Source: Nocardiopsis sinuspersici
GTDB lineage: Bacteria > Actinomycetota > Actinomycetes > Streptosporangiales > Streptosporangiaceae
Length of the DNA: 64,000 nucleotides
NCBI GenBank assembly: GCA_008638415.1
Contig: VWVT01000005.1
Coordinates: 186,001-250,000 of the forward strand
Direction: 5' to 3'
The notes under the pieces are model-generated. The model saw only the letters and a list, made by a program, of their open reading frames with translations, searched no databases and was not told the origin of the DNA. Both the position numbers and the translations under genes were made by a program. Positions 26,789 to 35,491 of this stretch are shown one piece after another. Within the stretch, counting starts at the first letter, position 1, and every line of letters begins with the position of its first letter.

Positions 26789-28000
26789 TCAGGCCCCGTC
26801 GCGCGAGGGGATGACCCCGAACTCGCTGAGCATCCACAGGAACGGGTCGGCCACCCGGTAGGGGCGCACCCCTCCGCGCACCCGGTTGCCCTCGTCGGGA
26901 ACGCCGCCCAGCGCCGACACCCCGAAGTAGCGGGCGTTGCGGTAGTGGTTGCGCACGTGGCCGTCCACACCGCCGCCGTCCCACCGGTGCAGGAGCTGCT
27001 GGATCTGGGCGTGCACGTCCTGGCTGTCGGACTCGTCGAAGAACGGCGTGCCCGGCTGGGGCCGGTGCAGCGGCGACCCCTCGTCCAGTTCGCCGTGCAG
27101 AGCGTCGATCTTGGTCAGGCACACCGCCATGGGGACCCGGATCAGCCGGTTGGCCGACCCGGGCCGGCTCATCAGCAGGTCGGTGACCCGTCCCAGCATG
27201 TCCAGCGGCCGGTTCTCCACCCTGCCCGGCGCGGGCATCCGCGTTCCCGCCGGGACCAGCCGCCGGGCGCCCTCCATCTGGAGCGGGTCCAGCAGCAGGA
27301 TGATCCCGTCGGCGTTGTTGAGGTAGCGCAGGTTCGCCTCCACGCTCGCCGCGGAGGTCAGGTCCTCCCCGGCGGTGTCGAAGAACGACAGCAGCGTGTG
27401 CTGCGGGCGCCCGCCGGACAGCCCCCGGCGTTTGGTGGTGAACCGGAACACCAGCGGTTCGCGGGTCACCCCCGTGCGCCGGGTGGCGCCGAGCAGCCGC
27501 GCCTCCTCGTACAGCGGGGTCTCGTAGTCGGAGTGGAAGCGGTACCGGGTGTGGTCGTCCGAGCCGCCCACCGAGGCGTCGAAGCGGGAGCCCACCCGGT
27601 TCATCAGCTCGTGGATGAGCACCGTCATGAACACGGTCTTGCCCGCGTCGCGCGCCCCCACCAGGGCGATCATCCGGCTGCGGATGCGGCCGAAGTTCAC
27701 CGGCAGCTGGGCGTGGCAGGTGGCGCACACCTGCCTGCCGGTGGCCGCCGCGCACTCCGGGCACACCGCCCTGGCGCGCCGCCCGTCGGCCTCGAACACC
27801 GGGGGCAGCCTCTCGCGCCGCCCCAGGTGGGCGCGGATCGCGGTGTCCTCCACCGGGGCGCACACCCGTCCGTCGGGTCCGGGACGCCCGGTGCACCGGA
27901 AGCGGATGTGCCGTTCGGTGAACCGCGAGTAGCAGTAGGGGCACACCAGGCGGCGGCCGTCCACGGGGATCAGCGAGCGCAGAGCGTCCAGGGTCCTCAC
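26789..28000 (-). CDS. Zinc-ribbon TRAFAC-type GTPase
   Basis: A GTG at 28000 overlaps the stop of the fibronectin-III gene (GTGA), giving 403 residues. N-terminal zinc ribbons are CPYC (20-23) with later Cys, and CPEC...CATC (80-95). The GTPase domain has the P-loop GARDAGKT (115-122), Walker B/G3 FFDTAGED (206-213) and LTKIDAL (295-301) in the base-recognition position. All key motifs look intact, so GTP binding and hydrolysis are likely. There are no membrane helices. It is the core enzyme of the five-gene cluster. The family is known from predicted conflict or signalling systems of multicellular bacteria; its function here is not proven. Confidence 0.85.
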   Translation of the reverse strand: MRTLDALRSLIPVDGRRLVCPYCYSRFTERHIRFRCTGRPGPDGRVCAPVEDTAIRAHLGRRERLPPVFEADGRRARAVCPECAAATGRQVCATCHAQLPVNFGRIRSRMIALVGARDAGKTVFMTVLIHELMNRVGSRFDASVGGSDDHTRYRFHSDYETPLYEEARLLGATRRTGVTREPLVFRFTTKRRGLSGGRPQHTLLSFFDTAGEDLTSAASVEANLRYLNNADGIILLLDPLQMEGARRLVPAGTRMPAPGRVENRPLDMLGRVTDLLMSRPGSANRLIRVPMAVCLTKIDALHGELDEGSPLHRPQPGTPFFDESDSQDVHAQIQQLLHRWDGGGVDGHVRNHYRNARYFGVSALGGVPDEGNRVRGGVRPYRVADPFLWMLSEFGVIPSRDGA

Positions 28001-31000
28001 CACCTCAGTTCCCGCACCGGGGGCTGGCGCAGCCGGACCCTCCGGTCCTCCTCGTCCGACGGGAAGCACATCAGCCAGCCCTCGCCCGTTCCCCGGGGCG
28101 GCCGCACGCGCACCGAGACCCACTCGCCCGCCGCCAGGTGCTGGGCGGGGAAGACGGCCAGCACGAGTCCCTGCGCGGCGGAGTGCGGCTGGACCGGGCC
28201 CTCGGCGTACACCACGGAGACCTCGGGCATGTCGCAGTCCTCCTCGGCGAACACGTGGACCAGCCGGTCCCGCCGCAGCAGCCCGGCCGCCTCCACGCGG
28301 TAGTCGAGCACCGCACGGCCGGGCACGGTGACGCCCGTCGGGGCGCTCACCGCCTCCCCGCCCTCGAAGGGGACGACGGCGCGCACGTTCACCCGCACCG
28401 AGTCCGGGCTCATGGGCGCCTCGAAGCCGCCGTCGCAGGCGTACTGGAGACGGGTGCAGCGCAGCTCGCCGCCGATCCAGGGCTCGGCGCCGGGGGCCTC
28501 GGGGCGCCAGGCGACCAGTGCCGCGGCGGCGTCGTCGGGCCAGGTCCATCCCAGGCGGACCGAGGTGTCGAAGCGCTCCGCGTGCAGGTCCCGCACCGGC
28601 GGGGCCGCGGTCACCCGCACGGAGGTGCCCACCACCGCCTGGTCGCCCGCCACCGTCACCGCCAGGACGTGGTGGGTGCCCGAGCCCAGGGTCAGCGCCG
28701 CGAGGGTCCGGCCGCCGTCCGCGGCCTCCGGCCGGGAATGGCCGTCGCCGACCGGCCTGTCGCCGACCGGCCCGTCGACGTTTCCGGCCGCTTCCGGAGC
28801 GTGGTCTCCGGGCCCGGTAGCGCGCCCTCCGCCGTCCGCGGCCCCGGCCGGGGCCGCGGAGCCGGTCTCCGCACCAGGACCCGCGGGCCGGGGCGTGCGG
28901 TGCGCGGCGTGGTCTCCGTTGGTCCGGGATCCGGTTCCGGCCGCCGCGGTGGGGCCCAGGATCCGGACACCCTCCCTCTCCCCGCCCGCCGCCGGGGCGA
29001 CGGGATACGTGTCCGGAACGGTGTGGCCCGCGCGTGGAACGTGCGTTCCACCGTCCTCGACGTCCGCTTCGCCCGTACCGGGGGCCCGGGCACCCTCCTG
29101 GTGCCCGTTCTCCGCCGGATCCGGGTACCCGGGACGCGGGACGTGGCCGTGGTCGACCGCTCGTGTCCCGGTGGGGGCCGTGTCGCGGGCCTGCTCCTCC
29201 TGGGGGCCGGTCCAGGTCCCGCCCTCCACCGGAGCCGACCGTCCCGGGTGCGGGAGGTGCGCCTCGCCGGCCGTCTGTGCCGCGTGCGCGCCCGTGCTCC
29301 GGATCTGGTCGGTCCAGGTGCTGAACCACGTCTCCTTGGCGAAGCCGACGTCCGGAACCCCCTCATGCGCGGTCGGCTCGGTGGGCGCGGTGGGATCCGG
29401 CGCACTCCTGGCGTGGCGTCCGCCGCCGCGGGTACCGGATCCGGTCCTCTCGGCGGGGCCGATGACCCGGACGCCCTCCCAGGTGGCCTGCTCCTGGGCC
29501 GCCGTCGGGTCGGTGCTCCCCGTGTCCGGGTGCTCTCCGGCCGCCGGTGTCCCGGGCGGGGCCACGGCGTGCTCTCCGTCGCCGCCCCCGGACGTCGCGG
29601 CGGGGCCGATGACCCGGACGCCCTCCCTCTCGCCGTCCGACGCCGGCTCCGGGACGCCCAGGGTGCCGGGGTCGTCCAGCGTGTTCGTGGTGTCCATGGG
29701 CCCCGGGATTCCTGGGGCGTCGGGGACGCCTGGGGTGTTCGAGGTGCCGGAAGCACCCGGGGTGTTCGGGATGCCAGGGGTGATCGTGGCGTCCGAACCA
29801 CCAGAGGTGCCCGGGATGCCTGGGCTGTCCGGGGCGCCAGAGGTACCCGGAGTGCTCGTGGCGCTCGGGACGCCTGGGGCGTTCGAGGCACCAGAGGCAC
29901 CCGGAGCGGGATCTCCCGGCCGCGACCCCGGAGCCCCGAAGGCGTGGGCCTGGCTGTTGCGGACGGCGACCTCGGCCTTGTCGGCGGGGCCGAGAATCCG
30001 GACGCCCTCCCTCTCCTCGTGCGTCACGGGACCCGGGACCTCCGCGCGGGCGAAGCCCGTAACGCCTGTGGCCGGAGCAGGGACCGCGTCCCCGGTGCCC
30101 GGAGCCGGGGCCGTGCTCCCGGGACCGCCGTTCGAAGTCCCCGTCTCCACCGCGTCGGCGGTGCCCGAAGCCTGGGCGGCGTCCGGGATCCAGGTGGTGC
30201 CCGCAGCCCGGTCGGTGTCCGGGACCTGGTGGGTGTTCGTGTCCCACGCGGTGCCCGGGATCCGGGTACCGCTCGAAACCTCGGTCGGGCCCGTGGCCCT
30301 CGTAGCCCCAGAGGCCCCGGCAAACCCGGCGGCCCCGGTGGCTCCTCCAGCTCCAACAGGTCCCGTTCCTGGAGCCCTGGCAGCTCTGTCGCCCTCGATG
30401 GCCCCACCGATCCCAGTGACACCGGTGTCCCTGACGGTCCCCGCGGACCCGGCGGCTGTGGCACCCCCGGTAATCCCACCGGCCCCCGCGACCCTGTCGG
30501 TCCCTACCGTCCCAGTAGTTCCAGCGACCCTGGCGGCTCCTGCGATCTCACCGGTCCCCGCGGTTCCAGTGGCTCCAGCGGTCTCCTCCGCGTCCCCCGT
30601 GACCGGGCGCTGCTCCACCTCGCGGCCGTAGGAGTCCAGGTCGTCGGGGCCGACCACCGTGCCCGGAGGCCATTCGGGCGGTTCCGCCCCCACACGCAGC
30701 ACGACCCGGCCCCGGGGCGGGCTCGTCCACGAGGCCACGAAGTCCGTGCCGCCGTCCGGCCGCACGGACAGGTCCCGTACCGGCGCCGGGCACGGGCCCG
30801 GGCTGGCCCGCCGGACGAGTCCCGCCGACCCCCGCGCGTGCCCGTTCGAGGTCACATAGATGGCCCGGATCCGGTAGTGGTACTCCACGTCGGTGCGGAC
30901 GCCGGTGTCGCGAAACCCCGTCCCGTCCGTCTCCACGCGCACGCCGTCACCCGCCCCGCGCGGCGGGGCGCCCTCGCCGCGCAGCACCTCCACGCGCACG

Positions 31001-32532
31001 GCCTCCACCGGGGCCTCCCAGGAGCCGGACACCTCCCGCTCACCGGCGCACACCCGAAGCGACGAGACCTCCGGCGCGATCATCACCGGCGGGGTCGACA
31101 CCGCCTCAGACACCCCGCGGCCTCCGCGCACCGCCACCACGGTGTAGCGCGCCTCCGAGCCCACCGGGGCGCCGGTGTCGGTGATCTCGGTCCCCGACAG
31201 CTCGCCCACCGGCACCTCCCGGGCGCTGCCGTCGCGCCCGGTGCGCCGCGTCACCCGGTAGGTGACCGTCCCGGCCAGGCTCGGGCTGGGCTGCCAGGTC
31301 ACGACCACGCTCCGGCCGTCGACCCGGGCCTCCACCCCGCGCGGCGGCAGCGGTTCGACCTCGCCCAGCCGTGCGGCGAGCACCTCGTCGTCGGCGGCCA
31401 CGTCCACCGCCGCCGCCAGCGCCCGCGCCGCCTCCTCGCGGTCGCCCGCGCGCAGCGCGCGGTCCGCCTCCCCGGTCAGCTCCTCCACCTGCCGCACCCG
31501 CACGCGCAGCCGGGCGTGCAGGTCGTGTTCCTCGGGCAGGTCGGCGGCGGCCTCCTGCGCCTGGCGTAGCTGGTTGTCCACGAGCAGGTCGCGCACGTCC
31601 CGCTCCGCCCGGACGACCGGATCGGTGCGAGGCCCGGAGTGCCGCACGGCCGCGGCCAGCAGCATGGCCTCCTCCTCGACCAGCCCACGGTGCACCCAGT
31701 GCCGGACCAGCCCGGACTCGGTCAGGGACTCCGGCCGCTCACGCAGGTCGCTGACGATCTCCCACAGCACGAGGGACTCGCGCAGGGCCGAGTCGTCCTC
31801 GGCGCGCAGGATCTCCAGCACGTTCTCGGCCGCGGCCCTGCCGTCGGTCGTCGCCTCCAGCCGCACGCGCTGGGCCGCCTCGTCCAGGGCGACCTTGTCC
31901 AGGGCGGTGCCGTCCAGGAGCCGGAACCCGTCCAGCACGGTGAACCCGCAGGCCAGGCGCTGCTCCCCGAAGACCACCATGGGGGAGAAGGCCACGCCCC
32001 GGACGCGCAGGTTCTCGCGCAGGGCGCGGAAGGCGCGCACGGGCGGTGCGTCCGGCAGTTCGGGCAGCCGGTCCACGACCCGCACGCCGTGGTCGAGCAG
32101 GACGCGCTCGGCGTCGGCCTCGGCCACGCCCACCGGGGCGATCATCGACCGGAGGGCGTCCCGGTCCAGCAGGGTGGTGGTCAGGTTCCCGGCGATCCCG
32201 GCCCACTCGGCCAGCGCGCGCCGGGCCGTCTCGCAGCGCACCCGGTGGAAGTGGGCATGGGTGAGCGAGCCCTCGCCCTCCATGCGTTCGTGGTCGGCGA
32301 TCAGGTCGGCCAGCACCTTCTTCAGGGAGCGGCGGCGTCCCTGTAGCGCCCGCCAGTAGGCGCACACCTCCGCGACGTGCTCGGTGAAGGCGGTGGGGTC
32401 GGCGCGCAGCCGCCGTTCCAGGCGGGGGCCGATGCCGTAGCGCGTGAACAGGTCCGCCGGGAGCCCTCGGGCACGCGCGGCCACCAGTACCTCGTCCTCG
32501 TAACGTGTGCGGTCCTGTGCGTCCCAGGGCAT
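27997..32532 (-). CDS. Giant fibronectin-III protein of the GTPase system with a hypervariable low-complexity insert
   Basis: The 1511-residue product has four parts. Residues 1-390 are a helical N-terminal region (LLRSM-type helices, ERDVRDLL...LRQAQEAAADLPEE). Residues about 395-640 hold two or three FnIII-like beta domains (SVVVTWQPSPSLAG, YHYRIRAIYV). Residues about 640-1275 are a low-complexity segment rich in Gly, Thr, Ala and Pro, with collagen-like PG(I/V)PGT stretches and four copies of EGVR(I/V)(I/L)GP (842, 980, 1019, 1187). Residues about 1280-1511 hold more FnIII-like beta domain and a C-terminal region. No membrane helix or signal peptide is visible. It is the first gene of the cluster. 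FnIII-containing helical proteins are known beside GAP1 and TRAFAC GTPases. The insert is the odd part and may be a binding or phosphorylation platform. Confidence 0.8.
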   Translation of the reverse strand: MPWDAQDRTRYEDEVLVAARARGLPADLFTRYGIGPRLERRLRADPTAFTEHVAEVCAYWRALQGRRRSLKKVLADLIADHERMEGEGSLTHAHFHRVRCETARRALAEWAGIAGNLTTTLLDRDALRSMIAPVGVAEADAERVLLDHGVRVVDRLPELPDAPPVRAFRALRENLRVRGVAFSPMVVFGEQRLACGFTVLDGFRLLDGTALDKVALDEAAQRVRLEATTDGRAAAENVLEILRAEDDSALRESLVLWEIVSDLRERPESLTESGLVRHWVHRGLVEEEAMLLAAAVRHSGPRTDPVVRAERDVRDLLVDNQLRQAQEAAADLPEEHDLHARLRVRVRQVEELTGEADRALRAGDREEAARALAAAVDVAADDEVLAARLGEVEPLPPRGVEARVDGRSVVVTWQPSPSLAGTVTYRVTRRTGRDGSAREVPVGELSGTEITDTGAPVGSEARYTVVAVRGGRGVSEAVSTPPVMIAPEVSSLRVCAGEREVSGSWEAPVEAVRVEVLRGEGAPPRGAGDGVRVETDGTGFRDTGVRTDVEYHYRIRAIYVTSNGHARGSAGLVRRASPGPCPAPVRDLSVRPDGGTDFVASWTSPPRGRVVLRVGAEPPEWPPGTVVGPDDLDSYGREVEQRPVTGDAEETAGATGTAGTGEIAGAARVAGTTGTVGTDRVAGAGGITGGATAAGSAGTVRDTGVTGIGGAIEGDRAARAPGTGPVGAGGATGAAGFAGASGATRATGPTEVSSGTRIPGTAWDTNTHQVPDTDRAAGTTWIPDAAQASGTADAVETGTSNGGPGSTAPAPGTGDAVPAPATGVTGFARAEVPGPVTHEEREGVRILGPADKAEVAVRNSQAHAFGAPGSRPGDPAPGASGASNAPGVPSATSTPGTSGAPDSPGIPGTSGGSDATITPGIPNTPGASGTSNTPGVPDAPGIPGPMDTTNTLDDPGTLGVPEPASDGEREGVRVIGPAATSGGGDGEHAVAPPGTPAAGEHPDTGSTDPTAAQEQATWEGVRVIGPAERTGSGTRGGGRHARSAPDPTAPTEPTAHEGVPDVGFAKETWFSTWTDQIRSTGAHAAQTAGEAHLPHPGRSAPVEGGTWTGPQEEQARDTAPTGTRAVDHGHVPRPGYPDPAENGHQEGARAPGTGEADVEDGGTHVPRAGHTVPDTYPVAPAAGGEREGVRILGPTAAAGTGSRTNGDHAAHRTPRPAGPGAETGSAAPAGAADGGGRATGPGDHAPEAAGNVDGPVGDRPVGDGHSRPEAADGGRTLAALTLGSGTHHVLAVTVAGDQAVVGTSVRVTAAPPVRDLHAERFDTSVRLGWTWPDDAAAALVAWRPEAPGAEPWIGGELRCTRLQYACDGGFEAPMSPDSVRVNVRAVVPFEGGEAVSAPTGVTVPGRAVLDYRVEAAGLLRRDRLVHVFAEEDCDMPEVSVVYAEGPVQPHSAAQGLVLAVFPAQHLAAGEWVSVRVRPPRGTGEGWLMCFPSDEEDRRVRLRQPPVRELRW
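28708..30615. repeat. Low-complexity repeat tract within the FnIII gene
   Basis: About 1.9 kb of degenerate short-period sequence encodes Gly/Thr/Ala/Pro-rich protein. Part of it (about 29690-29910) is a string of near-copies of a GGTGCCCGG-GGATGCCTGG-like unit coding for TPG-x-PG repeats. The frame is kept throughout, so it is coding, not a CRISPR array. Confidence 0.75.
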
Positions 32533-33103
32533 CGTGCGGTGCCGCTCCCCTCGTGTGGGCGTGGTCGTACGGTCCGATGAGGGGGTGGTGGGGGTGCGGG
32601 TGGCGGTGTCCGGAGGAGGCGGGCGTGGCGGTGCCGGTCAGCGGGTCGGCCTGTCGGTGATCCGGAGGGGCCAGGTCATCTTCCGGTCGGCACCTCGCGC
32701 CGTGGTGGTAATCGCATCGCCCCCGCCTTTCACCGCCGTCGCTTTCGCAGTCAACCGTTCAGGATCACGAGCATACCCACCAGGAGTGCGTTGACGGGGA
32801 GAACACGGGACTTTTGACCCTGCGCGTGTCTGTGTCATATTTGCCGGTGTGGCATGGAATTACATGATGTGCGCTGACCAGGTCATATGTTGGGTTTGTC
32901 GGGCTTTGTCAGAGTTTTCCCTATGTCCGGGGTAATGCCGTGGAAATGGAGAGGGGCGCCATTACTGCGCCCGGGATCTCCCTCTCCCCGCGCGGTCGGC
33001 GGCGGTCCCGTGCGTGCCCGCTGCCGCAGCGAACTCCGGTGTGAGTGGCCACGAATGCGCGGCCGGAAGGCGTGCCGGGTGCCCGGCCGCAGGAGGTTCC
33101 ACG

Positions 33104-33137
33104 CCACCCCCGAGGGCGGGCCACCCCCGAGGGCGGG
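33104..33137. repeat. 17-bp tandem repeat beside the acyltransferase terminator
   Basis: CCACCCCCGAGGGCGGG occurs twice in direct tandem and runs into the palindrome that follows. Confidence 0.6.
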
Positions 33138-33159
33138 CCACCCGCGCGGGTGGCCCGCC
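33132..33159. terminator. Perfect 28-bp palindrome, terminator of the acyltransferase gene
   Basis: GGCGGGCCACCCGC followed directly by its exact complement GCGGGTGGCCCGCC, 44 bp after the acyltransferase stop. A hairpin of about 12 bp would form in RNA. Confidence 0.7.
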
Positions 33160-33202
33160 GGGGCCGCCGGACGCTCCGCCCCCGTACACGGGCGTGCGCG
33201 CC

Positions 33203-35230
33203 TCAGAGCCGCACGGACCTGTCGATCCGCGCGGACAGGTCGTCGGCGAGCAACTCGGCATAGGTGCTGGTGATGTGCCCGGCGTCGCGGTAGACCATCA
33301 CGTTGCCGATCACCGCCGGGCACCCGCCGTCGACACAGAACCGGTCGCTCAGATCGATCCAGTGGACCCTCTCGTCGAGGGAGCGGGCCGCGTCCTCCTG
33401 GGGGTCGGCGTCGTCGAACGCGTCCTCCACGGGCCGCTCGCACCGCGACGGGTCATCGATGTGGGTCGCCACGCACTCCACCACGTCCTTGCGTGCGCGC
33501 GGGGTGTCGCGCAGCGCGACGATCTCGCCGCTGACCTGCGCCACGTCCTCCCACAGCCGGCTCATGCCCTCGGCCATCTCGGCCCGCTCCTGCTCGGGGG
33601 AGGACTCCTCGACAGGTCCGCTGGCCGTGGACGAGCTGGTGAACACCAGCTCCGGCCGCAGCTCGTCCAGCTCATCGACCACCGCGTGGTTCCACTCGCC
33701 GCACGCGGTGTAGGGGCCGCCCTCGGGGCCCTTCACCACCGTGTCGGTGAACGCGCACGAGGACTTGGTGTAGACGAATATCCGCCAGCCGCGCTCGGCG
33801 GCCATCTTCTCCAGCGCGGGGACCCACTGGGCGCTGTGGGAGTCCCCGACCACCGCCACGTCCGTGTCGGCGCCCTCGGGGCCGTACACGCACGGGTCGC
33901 CGGGGTCGGTCTCGGTGCGCGAGGCCTGGCAGTCGTCGTCGTACAGGGTGGGAACGTCGTCCTCGGCGTTGACGGGGGAGGGGTAGATCAGCTCCGTGTC
34001 AGGAGCCTGGCCGAGCGCGGCGGGTCCGGTGTGCACCGCCGGGTCGAACGACACCGACCCCTCCCGGTCGACCTGCAGGTACACCGCGCCGCCCACCGCG
34101 GCCACCGTCACCACGCCCGCGGTGGCCACGGTCAGGGCCGAACGGCCGCCGCGGACCAGGTTGCGGTCGCGCACCGGGTCCTCCACCCACACCCGGGTGC
34201 CCCACGCCAGCAGCACGGACAGGGCCGCGACCGCCACGGCCTCCAGGAGGCCGAGCCGGTCACGTCCGGTCAGCACCAGCGCGAAGACGATCAGCGGCCA
34301 GTGCCACAGGTACAGCGAGTACGACAGGTCGCCGATCCACCGGGCCGGGGCGGTGCCCAGCAGCCGGGACGCCGCCAGCCGCCCGTCGGACTGCTCGGCC
34401 GCGATCACCGCCGCGCTGCCCAGTACCGGCAGGGCCGCCGCCCAGCCGGGGAAGGGGGTCCCGTCGTCGTAGGCCAGCGCGGAGACCGCGACGGCCGCCA
34501 GGCCGGACCAGCCCAGGAGCGGGCGCCAGCGCTCCGGCAGGCTGCCGTGCGCCAGCCCCACCGCGAGCAGGCCGCCCACGGCCAGCTCCCAGGCGCGGGT
34601 GAGGGGGAGGAAGTACGCCGAGGCCGGCTCCCGCTGGGTCAGCAGCACCGAGCAGGCCAGGGACAGCACCAGCACCGAGCCCAGGATCACGACGAGCGTG
34701 CGGGTCTCGGCGCGCCAGCGGCGCCGGGCCAGGGACCACGCCACGAACAGCAGCGGCCACACCAGGTAGAACTGCTCCTCCACCGACAGCGACCAGAAGT
34801 GCTGGACGGGGCCGGGCGGGGTGTCCGAGGCCAGGTAGTCCACCGCCTGGCGGGCCAGGTAGAGGTTCTCCACGTATGCGGCCGAGGCCACCAGCTGCCA
34901 GGCGGTGTCGGCCAGACGGGTCACAGGAAGGACGAAGAACGCGACGACGCCGGTGGTCAGCAGCACCGTGGTCGCGGCGGGAAGGAGCCGCCGCACCCGG
35001 CGCACGTAGAAACCGCTGATCGACACCCGGCCGTGCTCGCCGGCCTCGCGGTACAGCAAGGACGTGATGAGGAAGCCGGAGATCACGAAGAAGACGTCGA
35101 CGCCGACGTATCCGCCCGGAAGCAGGGCGGGGTTCAGGTGGTAGACGAGGACGAGCAGGACGGCGACGGCGCGCAGCCCCTGGACCTCGGGACGGAACCG
35201 GCGTCCGGTCCGGGCGGGTGCTGTGAACAT
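33203..35230 (-). CDS. OafA/YrhL-type membrane acyltransferase with SGNH domain
   Basis: From the ATG at 35230, eight bases after GGAG, the product is 675 residues. Residues about 10-370 are the acyltransferase-3 membrane domain. It has RPEVQGLRAVAVLLVLVYHL with the catalytic His, GGYVGVDVFFVISGFLIT, FYVRRVRRLLPA, HFWSLSVEEQFYLVWPLL and YSLYLWHWPLI. After one more helix comes an extracellular SGNH domain with GDSHSAQW (catalytic Ser) and the late DAGHIT (catalytic Asp/His). Such proteins O-acylate cell-surface polysaccharide, wall or exported natural products. No sugar-biosynthesis genes are nearby, so the target is unknown. The gene is divergent from 35492-36625. Confidence 0.93.
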   Translation of the reverse strand: MFTAPARTGRRFRPEVQGLRAVAVLLVLVYHLNPALLPGGYVGVDVFFVISGFLITSLLYREAGEHGRVSISGFYVRRVRRLLPAATTVLLTTGVVAFFVLPVTRLADTAWQLVASAAYVENLYLARQAVDYLASDTPPGPVQHFWSLSVEEQFYLVWPLLFVAWSLARRRWRAETRTLVVILGSVLVLSLACSVLLTQREPASAYFLPLTRAWELAVGGLLAVGLAHGSLPERWRPLLGWSGLAAVAVSALAYDDGTPFPGWAAALPVLGSAAVIAAEQSDGRLAASRLLGTAPARWIGDLSYSLYLWHWPLIVFALVLTGRDRLGLLEAVAVAALSVLLAWGTRVWVEDPVRDRNLVRGGRSALTVATAGVVTVAAVGGAVYLQVDREGSVSFDPAVHTGPAALGQAPDTELIYPSPVNAEDDVPTLYDDDCQASRTETDPGDPCVYGPEGADTDVAVVGDSHSAQWVPALEKMAAERGWRIFVYTKSSCAFTDTVVKGPEGGPYTACGEWNHAVVDELDELRPELVFTSSSTASGPVEESSPEQERAEMAEGMSRLWEDVAQVSGEIVALRDTPRARKDVVECVATHIDDPSRCERPVEDAFDDADPQEDAARSLDERVHWIDLSDRFCVDGGCPAVIGNVMVYRDAGHITSTYAELLADDLSARIDRSVRL

Positions 35231-35491
35231 ATGGCTGGCTCCGAGGGCGGACTCGGTCACGGGGCATGACGGAACGGTCTTATGGGGGGATGACCGCATT
35301 GTGTGGTGTGTCGGGGACCAGGGGCGACCCCGGGGGCGGTACGGAGTCAGGTGTTCGCCCAACGGGGGTACGGACGACACACTCCCGTGGTCGGATGTTC
35401 CCCCGCGGGCGCGCGCGAACCCGTTCGTGGCACGTCCGCTCCGGAACTGGGGCAGACTGTCGGGTGTCCCCCGAAGGAGTCCTCCGGTGTC

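Larger units (their letters stand above)
32533..33202. other. Intergenic region upstream of the GTPase operon
   Basis: This 670-bp region carries an AT-richer patch (about 32800-32935) that probably holds the promoter of the leftward GTPase operon. It also carries a tandem pair of a 17-bp unit and a perfect palindrome near 33103-33159, at the end of the acyltransferase gene. No gene was found. Confidence 0.45.

Noticed and set aside
29690..29910. Regular short repeats resembling a CRISPR or minisatellite array
   Set aside because: The repeats are imperfect, lack unique equal-length spacers, and encode in-frame TPGxPG repeats of the FnIII protein.
28138..31569. Long open frame on the plus strand opposite the FnIII gene
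   Set aside because: It is antisense to a gene with clear FnIII domains. Its protein is Arg/Gly/Pro noise without motifs.
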